NCBI RefSeq assembly: GCF_018327685.1
Contig: NZ_BNEL01000001.1
Span: 5,332,001-5,396,000, forward strand
Reading direction: 5' to 3'
DNA from: Streptomyces sp. TS71-3
GTDB lineage: Bacteria > Actinomycetota > Actinomycetes > Streptomycetales > Streptomycetaceae
DNA: 64,000 nucleotides
Shown: positions 56,221 through 64,000 of the stretch, in pieces
Layout: each line of letters starts with the position of its first letter
Position numbering within the stretch: position 1 is the first letter of the stretch
Made by a program: the position numbers and the translations under genes
Notes under the pieces: model-generated
Database searches by the model: none
Seen by the model: the letters and a program-made list of their open reading frames with translations, nothing else
Told to the model about the DNA's origin: nothing

Positions 56221-58046
56221 CCGGCTGGGCGGACTACGGCCGCGACATGCTCCTTCAGGCGAGGGCGGTGCGCGCCATGACGGACACGATGGTCCGCCGC
56301 GGCCCGGACGCCGGCGACGTCTGGCTCGGGGAGCACGCCGCGCTCGGCCACCGGCGGCTCGCCGTCATCGACATCGAGGGCGGCGCCCAGCCGATGCGGG
56401 TCACCGACGACGAGGGCCGGCTGCTCGCCGTCATCACCTACAGCGGCGAGGTCTACAACTTCACCGAGCTGCGCCACCGGCTCTCCCTGCTCGGGCACCG
56501 CTTCACGACCCGCTCCGACACCGAGGTGGTGCTGCGCGCCTACCTGGAGTGGGGCGAGGCGTCGGTCACCCGCCTGAACGGGATGTTCGCCTACGCCGTC
56601 TGGGACGCCCGCACCGAGGAACTGCTGCTGGTGCGCGACCGCCTCGGCATCAAGCCGCTCTACTACGCGCCGGGCCCGGACCGGCTGCTGTTCGGCTCGG
56701 AGCCCAAGGCGATCCTGGCGGCGGGGCCCTTCACCCCGGAACTGGACGCCGAGGGCGTCGCCGAGCTGTTCGCCGTGCCCGCCGCGCCCACCCCCGGCCA
56801 CGCCGTCTACCGCGGGCTGCACGAGGTGCGCCCCGGGCACACCGTCCGCTTCTCCCGCCGCGGCCTCGCCACCCGCCGCTACTGGGAACTCGCCTCCGGG
56901 GACCACCCGGAGGCGCCCGAGCGCACCGCCGAGCACGTCCGGGAGCTGCTGACGGACATCGTCCGCCGCCAGCTCGTCAGCGACGTGCCGCTCGGGCTGC
57001 TGCTCTCCGGCGGCCTCGACTCCAGCATGCTGACCGCGCTCGCCACCGCCGAACGCCCCGGCCCCCACGAGGAGAAGATCGCCACCTTCTCCGTGGACTT
57101 CCCCGCGGGCGAGGAGCCCGAGACGCTGGGCGACTGGAACCGCGCCGAGGACGCCCCGTACGTCACCGAGATGGTGGCCCGGCTCGGCACCGCGCACACG
57201 TCGGTGGTGGTGCCCGGCGCCGCGCTGCTCGCGCACCGCGAGACCGCCCTCGCCGCCCGCGACCGGCCCGGCTGGGGCGAGCCCGACGTCTCGCTGCACC
57301 TGCTGTTCCGCGGGGTGCGCGCGCACGCGACGGTGGCACTGTCCGGCGAGGTCGCCGACGAGGTCTTCGGCGGCTATCCCTACTTCCACCGGCCGCCCGG
57401 CGAACCCCTGGACGCCTTTCCCTGGCTCGCCGGCAAGCCCTCGCCGGCCACCCTGCTCCGGCCCGACGTGGCCGCCCGGGTGCGGCCCGCGGAGTACGGC
57501 CGCGAGCGGCTGCGGGACGCGCTCGCCGAGGTGCCCCGGCTGCCCGGTGAACAGGGCGCGGACCGCCGCGCCCGGGAGGTCTCCTACCTCGCCCTGACCC
57601 GCTGGCTGCCCGCCCTGCTGGACCGCAAGGACCGCATGAGCATGGCCGCGGGACTGGAGGTCCGGGTGCCGTTCGCCGACCACCGGCTGGTCGAGTACCT
57701 CTGGAACGTGCCCTGGGCGGTCAAGAACGCCGGCGGCACCCCGAAGGCCCTGCTGCGCCGCGCCGCGGCGGGCCTGCTGCCCGACCCGGTCCTGCACCGC
57801 CCCAAGAGCGGCTACCCGGCCAGCTCGTCGCCCGCCTACCGGCGGGCCCTGCGCGAGAGGGCGCAGGAGCTCACCCGCCGGGACTCGCCCGTCTTCGAGC
57901 TGGTGGACCGCGCCGCCGTCCGCGAGCACCTGGAGCGCGGCACCGTCGTCCCGGGACCGCGCGCCGCCCCGCACCCCACCGGCGGGCTCGACTACCTGCT
58001 CGCCCTCGACACCTGGCTGACGGAGTACCGGGTGAGGCTGGTGTGA
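56208..58046 (+). CDS. asnB: Glutamine-hydrolysing asparagine synthetase-type amidotransferase
   Basis: A 612-residue enzyme. The N-terminal glutaminase begins MCGIAGWADYG with the catalytic Cys2. The synthetase domain has the PP-loop LLLSGGLDSSMLTAL (about 266-275) and the conserved KDRMSMAAGLEVRVPFADHRLVEYLWNVPW. All expected catalytic motifs are intact. It may make asparagine or, given the surrounding oxygenase and methyltransferase, amidate a biosynthetic intermediate. GAGGGGG precedes ATG 56208. Downstream, two perfect 15-bp repeats lie at 58066-58095. Confidence 0.9.
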   Translation: MCGIAGWADYGRDMLLQARAVRAMTDTMVRRGPDAGDVWLGEHAALGHRRLAVIDIEGGAQPMRVTDDEGRLLAVITYSGEVYNFTELRHRLSLLGHRFTTRSDTEVVLRAYLEWGEASVTRLNGMFAYAVWDARTEELLLVRDRLGIKPLYYAPGPDRLLFGSEPKAILAAGPFTPELDAEGVAELFAVPAAPTPGHAVYRGLHEVRPGHTVRFSRRGLATRRYWELASGDHPEAPERTAEHVRELLTDIVRRQLVSDVPLGLLLSGGLDSSMLTALATAERPGPHEEKIATFSVDFPAGEEPETLGDWNRAEDAPYVTEMVARLGTAHTSVVVPGAALLAHRETALAARDRPGWGEPDVSLHLLFRGVRAHATVALSGEVADEVFGGYPYFHRPPGEPLDAFPWLAGKPSPATLLRPDVAARVRPAEYGRERLRDALAEVPRLPGEQGADRRAREVSYLALTRWLPALLDRKDRMSMAAGLEVRVPFADHRLVEYLWNVPWAVKNAGGTPKALLRRAAAGLLPDPVLHRPKSGYPASSSPAYRRALRERAQELTRRDSPVFELVDRAAVREHLERGTVVPGPRAAPHPTGGLDYLLALDTWLTEYRVRLV

Positions 58047-58179
58047 CCGTCCGCCGACCGGGCCCCCGCCCCGCCCGCTCCCGCCCCGCCCGCTCCCGCC
58101 TCGCGCCGCCGCACCCCGCGCCGCCCGGCGCCCCCGCCCCGTTCACGCCGCCGTCCGACGAACCGAGGAGAGCCCCGCA

Positions 58180-59640
58180 TTGAGCCCCCACGCCTCCGCG
58201 GTCGAGCCGCACGGCGCCCTGAACGGCGCGAGGTACCTCGCCTCGCTGGACGACGGGCGCAACGTCTGGCTGGACGGTGAGCGGATCAAGAACGTCGTGG
58301 ACCACCCGGCGTTCACCGGCTCGGTGCGGGAGATGGCGCGCCTCCTCGACCTCCAGCACCACCCCGGGCACCGCGACCTGCTCACCGTCACCGACCAGGA
58401 GAGCGGGCTGCGCATCGGCCGCGGCTACCACCCGCCGCGCACCCTCGACGAGCTGACCGCGGCCCGCCGCGCCGCCGCCGTGTGGATGCGCGAGTCCTGG
58501 GGACAGCACGGCCGCGCCCCGGCGTTCATGGCGTCCATCGCGGTCGGACTCCACGACTTCCGGCACCGGCTGGAGACCAGCCGGCCGGGCTTCGGCGGCC
58601 ACGCCGAGACCTGGTACCGCTTCATGGCCGAGCGGGACCTGCTGCTCACCCACGCCCTCGGCGACCCGCAGATCGACCGCGGCGCGAGCCCCGTGGACCA
58701 CCCCGACCACGCGCTGCGCATCCTCGAAGAGGGCACGGACGGGATCGTCGTGCGCGGCGCCAAGCAGCTCACCACCCTCGCCCCGTTCGCCCACGAGGTG
58801 CTGGTCTACCTCTCGGCCTCCTTCGCGCAGCGCGGTGCCGAGGAGTTCGTGGTGTGGTTCGCGCTGCCGATCGCCACGCCGGGACTGCACGTCCTGTGCC
58901 GCGAGCCGTTCGGCGGCGGCGGGCACGGCCAGGCGCACCCGTTCGCGTCCCGCTTCGACGAGCAGGACGCCATGCTCTTCTTCGACGACGTCCGGGTGCC
59001 GTGGGAACGGGTGTTCCTGATGCACGACGCGGCGCTCGCCCGAGAAGGCCTCGGCCGCATCAACGCCTGGAGCCAGTACATCGGCCAGGTCCGCTACCAG
59101 GAGCGGCTGCGCACCCTGCTCGGCGTCGGGACGCTGCTCGCCGAGGCGATCGGCGTCAGCGGGTTCCGCGGCATCCAGGAGGACCTGGGCGAGCTCACCG
59201 GCTACGTGGAGATCCTGGACCACTTCCTGGCCGCGGGCGAGGCCACCGCCCACCGCACCGACAGCGGCCTGCTCGCTCCGGGACCCACCCCGGCGGCGGC
59301 CGTGTGGGCCGCGTCGGTGGCCGGCCGCGCGGTGGACATCGTCCGCACCATCGGCCAGTCGGGCCCGCTGATGCAGCCCACCGAGAACGACCTGCGCAAC
59401 CCGGAGCTACGGCCCTTCCTCGACCGCTGGATGCACGGCAAGGACATCGGCGCTGCCGAGAAGTCCCGCCTCTTCCGCCTCGCCTGGGACCTCACCTCCG
59501 ACGGCTTCGGGCAGCGCCAGCACCTCTACGAGTACGTGCACCGCGGCGACCTCGCCCGCAACCGGATCAACCTGTTCCACCGGCACGACCAGACCGACGT
59601 CCGCGAGCGCATCCAGGCGCTCATCTCCCGGCCGCTGTGA
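58180..59640 (+). CDS. HpaB-family FADH2-dependent monooxygenase
   Basis: A 486-residue protein with an acyl-CoA-dehydrogenase-like fold. Family landmarks are ARYLASLDDGRNVWLDGERI near the N-terminus, TDGIVVRGAKQLTTLAPFAHE and SRFDEQDAMLFFDDVRVPWERVF. HpaB relatives hydroxylate phenolic or related substrates using reduced flavin from a separate reductase. No reductase is in view. TTG 58180 follows GAGGAG. It lies between the amidotransferase and methyltransferase genes, typical of a biosynthetic cluster. Substrate unknown. Confidence 0.9.
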   Translation: MSPHASAVEPHGALNGARYLASLDDGRNVWLDGERIKNVVDHPAFTGSVREMARLLDLQHHPGHRDLLTVTDQESGLRIGRGYHPPRTLDELTAARRAAAVWMRESWGQHGRAPAFMASIAVGLHDFRHRLETSRPGFGGHAETWYRFMAERDLLLTHALGDPQIDRGASPVDHPDHALRILEEGTDGIVVRGAKQLTTLAPFAHEVLVYLSASFAQRGAEEFVVWFALPIATPGLHVLCREPFGGGGHGQAHPFASRFDEQDAMLFFDDVRVPWERVFLMHDAALAREGLGRINAWSQYIGQVRYQERLRTLLGVGTLLAEAIGVSGFRGIQEDLGELTGYVEILDHFLAAGEATAHRTDSGLLAPGPTPAAAVWAASVAGRAVDIVRTIGQSGPLMQPTENDLRNPELRPFLDRWMHGKDIGAAEKSRLFRLAWDLTSDGFGQRQHLYEYVHRGDLARNRINLFHRHDQTDVRERIQALISRPL

Positions 59641-59669
59641 GCGGCGACCTGACAGCTCAGGGAGCAGAG

Positions 59670-60488
59670 ATGGTACGGAACACCCTGGCCGGCGCCCGGG
59701 AACTGGCCGGCTACGACGACGTCAGCCGGATCCGGCAGGCACAGGACCACGACTGGGCGCTGGACCTCGCGCCCGGTCCGCCTACGCGCGTCGCCGACCT
59801 CGGCTGCGGCACCGGCGCGCTGCTCGACGCCGCCCTCGGCCGCTGGCCCGGGGTGCGCCGGGCGCTCGGCGTGGACGGCGCGCCCGCCCGCGTCCGCGAG
59901 GCCGCCGCCCGGCTCGCGGGACGCGCCGAGGTACGCGAGGGCGACGTGCGCCGGCTGCCGCCGCTGGACGAGTCGTTCGACCTGATCACGATGACCTCCG
60001 TGCTGCACTGGCTCCACCCCGACGAGGCACGGGCGTTCGCCTGGGTCGCCGCGCACCTCGCCCCGTCCGGCGCCTTCCTCCTCACCACCCACCACCCGGA
60101 CCCCGACCCGTCAGGACAGGGCGGCGAGGACGCCGTCGCCCGGGACGCGCTGGCCCTGCTCGGCATCCGCGGGCCGGACGCCCTGGACGGGATCGTGCCG
60201 ATGGGCGAACGGGCCCGCACCGCCGACGCCGTCGCCGCACTGCTCGCCCGGGTCCTGGTGGTGGACCGCTGCGAGGAGCGGCGCGTGACGGTCAAGGCGA
60301 GCGGCGCCGACGAGTACCGGCGCTTCCACGCCGCGACCTTCGGCACCTACTTCAGCCGCCTGGTACCCGAGGACGCCCAGGAGGACTTCTTCGCCGCCGT
60401 CGGCGAGGCCGCCGCGCGGCGGATGGCCGAGCACGGCGAGGTCTACGGCATCACGGTGCGCGCCTGGCGTGCACGACCCGCCGGGTGA
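59670..60488 (+). CDS. SAM-dependent methyltransferase
   Basis: A 272-residue class I methyltransferase: VADLGCGTGALLDAAL (motif I), LGVDGAPARVREAAARL, FDLITMTSVLHWLHPDEARAF and LAPSGAFLLTTHHPD. ATG 59670 follows AGGGAG at 5-base spacing. A GTG at 59637 overlaps the oxygenase stop and is an alternative. The acceptor is unknown; position suggests it modifies the product of the oxygenase. Confidence 0.9.
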   Translation: MVRNTLAGARELAGYDDVSRIRQAQDHDWALDLAPGPPTRVADLGCGTGALLDAALGRWPGVRRALGVDGAPARVREAAARLAGRAEVREGDVRRLPPLDESFDLITMTSVLHWLHPDEARAFAWVAAHLAPSGAFLLTTHHPDPDPSGQGGEDAVARDALALLGIRGPDALDGIVPMGERARTADAVAALLARVLVVDRCEERRVTVKASGADEYRRFHAATFGTYFSRLVPEDAQEDFFAAVGEAAARRMAEHGEVYGITVRAWRARPAG

Positions 60489-60562
60489 CGAGCCCGGCAC
60501 AGTCCCATCCGCACGACCGACCGGCACACCGTGCCATTCCGCAGAACTGAACGGAGCAAGCC

Positions 60563-62215
60563 TTGCACAGCCGCAGATCGTTTTTGGCGCTGCCCGTGGC
60601 CGCACTGGCCGTCTCGGGCCTGAGCGCCTGTTCCGCCGACGACGGGGCCGCGGAGGCCGGCGACGGCACGCCGCAGGACGGCGGCACCGTGACCTTCGCC
60701 ACCGACGTGGAGCCGGAGATCCTGGACCCGCACGTCAGCCCGGCGGACATCGCGGGCGCCGTGATGCGCAACGTCTTCGACTCGCTGGTGGCCCAGGACG
60801 ACAAGGGCGACTTCTCGCCCTGGCTCGCCACCTCCTGGAACGTCTCGGACGACGGCAAGGCCTACACGTTCGCGCTCCGCAGGGACGTGACGTTCTCCGA
60901 CGGAACCCCGTTCGACGCCCACGCCGTCAAGGCCAACTTCGACCGGATCGTGGCACCCGCCACCAAGTCGCAGTACGCGGCCAAGCTCATGGGCCCCTAC
61001 GACCGCACCGAGATCGTCGACGCCCACACCGCCCGGGTGCATCTGAAGGAGGCCTACGGGTCGTTCCTGCACGCGGTCAGCACCACCTACCTCGGCTTCT
61101 ACTCGCCCAGGACGCTCAGCGCGCACCCCGACGAGCTGGCCGCGGGCAGCAGGTACAGCGTGGGCACGGGGCCGTTCAAGCTCGTCTCCCGCGTCAAGGG
61201 CCAGCGGCTGGTGTTCGAGCGCAACCAGGGCTACGAGTGGCCGCCGCCCGCCACCCGCACCACCGGGCGCCACCCGCACATCGACAAGCTGGTGGTCAGC
61301 TTCCTGCCCGAGAACGCCACCCGGCTCGGCGCCGTCACCTCCGGCCAGGCGGACATCGCCGACGCGGTGCCCGCCGGCCGTGTGAGCACCCTGAAGTCCG
61401 ACACCTCGCTCAGCATCCGGGGCCACGACTCGCCCGGCATCGTCTACGAGTACTACTTCAACACCGAGCGCACACCGTTCCACGAGCGCGACGCGCGGCT
61501 CGCGGTGCAGTACGCGGTCGACACCGAGGCCATCACCAAGGCCGTCTTCGCCGGCCAGTACGACCGCGCCTGGAGCCCGCTCAGCTCCGTGACACCCGGC
61601 TACGACGCGCTGCTCCAGGGCACCTGGCGGCACGACCCCAAGAAGGCAGGGCAGCTCCTGGACGGGCTCGGCTGGACGGGCCGCGACAAGGACGGCTACC
61701 GCACCCGGGGCGGCAGGCGGTTCTCCGTCACCCTGCTGTTCCAGCCGCAGTACACCAAGACCGAGCAGCAGACCTACGACACCGCGGTGCAGGACCAGCT
61801 CAAGAAGGTCGGCATCGAGCTGAAGCTGGTGCCCCTGGACGTCGGCGCCTACGCGCCCCGGCGGAACGAGGGCGACTACGACATGATCGCCTTCGCCTGG
61901 GGCGGCGCCGACCCCGACCTGCTGCGCAACGTCTTCCACTCCGAGAGCCAGCTCGCCGACGGCGGCGCCAACGGGTCCCGGGTGCGCGACGCGGCCATCG
62001 ACGGCTGGCTCGACCAGGCCAAGGCCTCCCAGGACCGCGCCGCGCGCGACGAGCTGTACGCCAAGGTGCAGCGCCGGGTCATCGAGCAGGGCTTCGCGCT
62101 GCCCGCCTACGTCGGCACCCGGCAGATGGCCGTCAGCGACCGGGTCGAGGGAGTCACGTTCGACGCCTCGGCCTGGCCGCTCTTCCACGACGCCTGGGTG
62201 GTCGACGGCAAGTGA
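60563..62215 (+). CDS. ABC transporter solute-binding lipoprotein, family 5 (Dpp/Nik type)
   Basis: A 550-residue exported protein. The N-terminus HSRRSFLALPVAALAVSGLSAC has a possible twin-arginine and a lipobox with Cys23. The SBP_bac_5 domain follows: VTFATDVEPEILDPHVSPAD, FALRRDVTFSDGTPFDAHAV, AYGSFLHAVS, and the C-terminal DMIAFAWGGADPDLLRNVFHSES. It should bind a peptide, metallophore or similar small ligand. TTG 60563 follows CGGAG. The permease start overlaps its stop. Confidence 0.93.
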   Translation: MHSRRSFLALPVAALAVSGLSACSADDGAAEAGDGTPQDGGTVTFATDVEPEILDPHVSPADIAGAVMRNVFDSLVAQDDKGDFSPWLATSWNVSDDGKAYTFALRRDVTFSDGTPFDAHAVKANFDRIVAPATKSQYAAKLMGPYDRTEIVDAHTARVHLKEAYGSFLHAVSTTYLGFYSPRTLSAHPDELAAGSRYSVGTGPFKLVSRVKGQRLVFERNQGYEWPPPATRTTGRHPHIDKLVVSFLPENATRLGAVTSGQADIADAVPAGRVSTLKSDTSLSIRGHDSPGIVYEYYFNTERTPFHERDARLAVQYAVDTEAITKAVFAGQYDRAWSPLSSVTPGYDALLQGTWRHDPKKAGQLLDGLGWTGRDKDGYRTRGGRRFSVTLLFQPQYTKTEQQTYDTAVQDQLKKVGIELKLVPLDVGAYAPRRNEGDYDMIAFAWGGADPDLLRNVFHSESQLADGGANGSRVRDAAIDGWLDQAKASQDRAARDELYAKVQRRVIEQGFALPAYVGTRQMAVSDRVEGVTFDASAWPLFHDAWVVDGK

Positions 62216-63213
62216 GGAAGACCCCTGTCCCCCCGCGCCGGCGCGAGGCGCCCGGCGCGGGGGGCGCAGCCGCGGGGCCGGTGCTCCGCTTCGTGCTGCG
62301 GCGGCTGGCCGCCGGACTGCTGGTGCTGTGGGGCGCGGCCACGCTCGCGTTCCTCGCGCTGCACCTGGTGCCCGGGGACATCGTCGACACCCTGCTCGGT
62401 CCCAGCACCACCGCGACGCCCGCGCTACGCGCGCAGATCCGCGCGGACTACGGCCTCGACCAGCCGCTGCCCGTGCAGTACGCCCACACCCTCGCGTCGC
62501 TGGCCACCGGTGACCTCGGCCGCTCCTACCAGCTCGGCCAGCCGGTGACGGGCGTGCTCTCCGGGCAGGTGGTGCCGACGGTCGAACTGGCCCTGGCCGC
62601 CTGCGCCACCGCGCTGCTGCTCGCCTTCGCCGCGGCCTACGCCACGGCCGGACGCGGGCGCGCCGCCCGCACCGCGGCCTCCGGGGTGGAACTGCTGGCC
62701 ACCTCGGTGCCGTCGTTCTGGCTCGGCATCCTAGGGCTGACGTTCCTCTCATACCGGTGGCACCTGCTCCCGGCCACCGGCGCCGACGGCCTCGCCTCGC
62801 TGCTGCTGCCCGCGGTCACCCTCGCGCTGCCCATCGCGGGCGTCCTGGCCCAGGTGATCAGGCAGGAGCTGGACCTCGCGGCGTCGCGTCCGTTCGTGCT
62901 TACCGCGCGCTCCCGGGGGGCGTCCGGGCACGGGGTGTTCCTCCGGCACACCGGGCGCCATGCCGCTCTGCCCGTCGCCACGCTCGCCGGCTGGATCACC
63001 GGCAGCCTGCTCAGCGGCGCCGTGCTCACCGAGACGGTGTTCGCCCGCCCCGGCCTCGGCCGGGTCCTGGTCACCGCCGTGACCGGCAAGGACATCCCGG
63101 TGGTCAGCGCCCTGGTGGTGCTGTCCGCCGCCGCCTTCGTCGTCGTCAACCTGCTGGTCGACCTGCTCTACCTGGCCATCGACCCCCGCCTGCGGACGGA
63201 GGCCCCCGTATGA
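62212..63213 (+). CDS. ABC transporter permease, DppB type
   Basis: A 333-residue membrane protein with about six hydrophobic segments, beginning LRFVLRRLAAGLLVLWGAATLAF. It carries the DppB features PGDIVDTLLG, DYGLDQPLPVQYAHTLASLATGDLG and the EAA-like RSRGASGHGVFLRHTGRHAALPV. GTG 62212 overlaps the binding-protein stop, and its own stop overlaps the next ATG, so the importer genes are translationally coupled. Confidence 0.93.
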   Translation: MRKTPVPPRRREAPGAGGAAAGPVLRFVLRRLAAGLLVLWGAATLAFLALHLVPGDIVDTLLGPSTTATPALRAQIRADYGLDQPLPVQYAHTLASLATGDLGRSYQLGQPVTGVLSGQVVPTVELALAACATALLLAFAAAYATAGRGRAARTAASGVELLATSVPSFWLGILGLTFLSYRWHLLPATGADGLASLLLPAVTLALPIAGVLAQVIRQELDLAASRPFVLTARSRGASGHGVFLRHTGRHAALPVATLAGWITGSLLSGAVLTETVFARPGLGRVLVTAVTGKDIPVVSALVVLSAAAFVVVNLLVDLLYLAIDPRLRTEAPV

Positions 63214-64000
63214 GCCGGACACTCGACAGAACCGGCCGGACCCCGGCGCCGGACGGGGCACGGGGCCCGCACGGAACGGGCGGGGACACCGGCGCCGCCG
63301 ACCCGGGCAAGCCGCGCCGCCGCCGGCGCGGACTCGTGTCACCGGCGCTCGCGGCGGTGTACGGCGCGCTCGGGGTGCTCGTGCTCCTCACCGTGTTCGC
63401 GCCCGGCCTGCTCGCGCCCTACGAGCCGAACGACACCCACGTGCTCTCGGCGTTCCAGGCGCCCGGCGCCGCCCACCCCTTCGGTACCGACGAACTCGGC
63501 CGCGACGTGCTGTCACGCGTGATCCACGGCGCCCGGACCTCCCTCACCATCGGCGTCGGCGCGTCCGCGATCGGCGTCGTCGGCGGGGCGCTGGTCGGGC
63601 TGCTCGCGGCCGTCGGCGGCTCCCGCACGGACCAGGTGCTGATGCGCGCCATGGACGTGCTGCTCGCCTTCCCGGAACTGCTCCTCGCGCTGCTGGTGGT
63701 GAGCGTGGTGGGCGCCGGGGCCGGCAACGTGCTGGCGGCGATCGGCCTCGCCGCGGTGCCCAACTACGCACGCCTGGTACGGGCGCAGGCGCTGGTCGTG
63801 CTGCGCTCCGGGTACGTCGAGGCGGCGGTCGTGCTGGGCGCCGGCCGGGGCACCATCGTGCTGCGGCACGTGCTGCCCAACGTGGCGGGCCCCCTGCTGG
63901 TGCTCGCCACCATCGGCACCGGCACCGCCGTGGTCTCCGGCGCCGCACTCAGCTTCCTCGGCCTCGGGCCCGCGCCGCCCACCGCGGAGTGGGGCGCCAT
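63210..64000 (+). CDS. ABC transporter permease, DppC type, cut by the window end
   Basis: The reading frame starts at ATG 63210 (overlapping the previous stop) and is open to the last base, giving 263 residues. After a long charged N-terminus it shows the DppC signature HPFGTDELGRDVLSRVIHGARTSL and LGAGRGTIVLRHVLPNVAGPL, then FLGLGPAPPTAEWGA. The remaining C-terminus and probably two ATPase genes lie beyond the window. Confidence 0.92.
   Translation, partial: MSRTLDRTGRTPAPDGARGPHGTGGDTGAADPGKPRRRRRGLVSPALAAVYGALGVLVLLTVFAPGLLAPYEPNDTHVLSAFQAPGAAHPFGTDELGRDVLSRVIHGARTSLTIGVGASAIGVVGGALVGLLAAVGGSRTDQVLMRAMDVLLAFPELLLALLVVSVVGAGAGNVLAAIGLAAVPNYARLVRAQALVVLRSGYVEAAVVLGAGRGTIVLRHVLPNVAGPLLVLATIGTGTAVVSGAALSFLGLGPAPPTAEWGA

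Noticed and set aside
60443..62752. A 769-codon leftward reading frame
   Set aside because: It is antisense to the binding-protein and permease genes, which have clear family motifs.

Overview
The window is a stretch of a Streptomyces-type actinobacterial chromosome. Codons are very GC-rich at the third position, GTG and TTG starts are common, and TTA leucine codons are almost absent (one found). The core gene order (mIHF, gmk, rpoZ, coaBC, metK, priA, fmt, rsmB, rpe, then the FMN-riboswitch riboflavin operon linked to hisE and hisG) is the actinobacterial one. From memory it resembles the S. coelicolor region around SCO1480 to SCO1438. No sequence search was run.

Layout. (1) 1-11351: housekeeping block read rightward: nucleoid protein mIHF (5'-truncated), guanylate kinase, RNA polymerase omega, CoA synthesis, S-adenosylmethionine synthetase, PriA, Met-tRNA formyltransferase, 16S rRNA methyltransferase and ribulose-phosphate epimerase, plus one leftward HTH gene. 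(2) 11352-30540: about 19 kb of mostly accessory genes lying between rpe and ribD. It holds a SorC-type regulator, an orphan barstar, GuaB1, an amino acid permease with an Lrp/AsnC regulator, a ribbon-helix-helix/DUF4097/ABC-exporter operon preceded by a phased operator array, a nitrilase/flavin amine oxidase pair, a secreted alginate lyase, a ROK/MFS divergent pair, and an NmrA-like protein next to a truncated ECF41 sigma factor. (3) 30543-36956: FMN riboswitch, ribD-ribE-ribM-ribAB-ribH, hisE, hisG and a PH-domain membrane protein. (4) 37431-46919: two CNNM/CBS membrane proteins, a TPR-AAA+ ATPase, a P-loop kinase, a Tat-exported C39-type peptidase, a SnoaL-like protein and a GNAT protein. 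(5) 47327-54280: a compact operon (SGNH hydrolase, MFS, acyltransferase-3, luciferase-like oxidoreductase, HSL-type esterase) followed by an XRE/MmyB-type regulator carrying the only TTA codon noticed. (6) 54305-64000: a fluoroacetate-dehalogenase-like hydrolase divergent from a candidate biosynthetic and uptake cluster: an unknown CxxC protein, an asparagine-synthetase-type amidotransferase, an HpaB-family flavin oxygenase, a SAM methyltransferase, and a Dpp-type ABC importer running off the right edge.

The most unusual sequence features are an exactly 10-bp-periodic array of eight TGGCGCCA-like half-palindromes upstream of the ribbon-helix-helix gene; repeated tandem duplication of gene 3' ends, several spanning the stop codon (priA, rsmB, ROK gene, NmrA gene, second CBS gene); and the uncharacterised AsnB/HpaB/methyltransferase/ABC cluster with a near-consensus promoter flanked by an inverted repeat.
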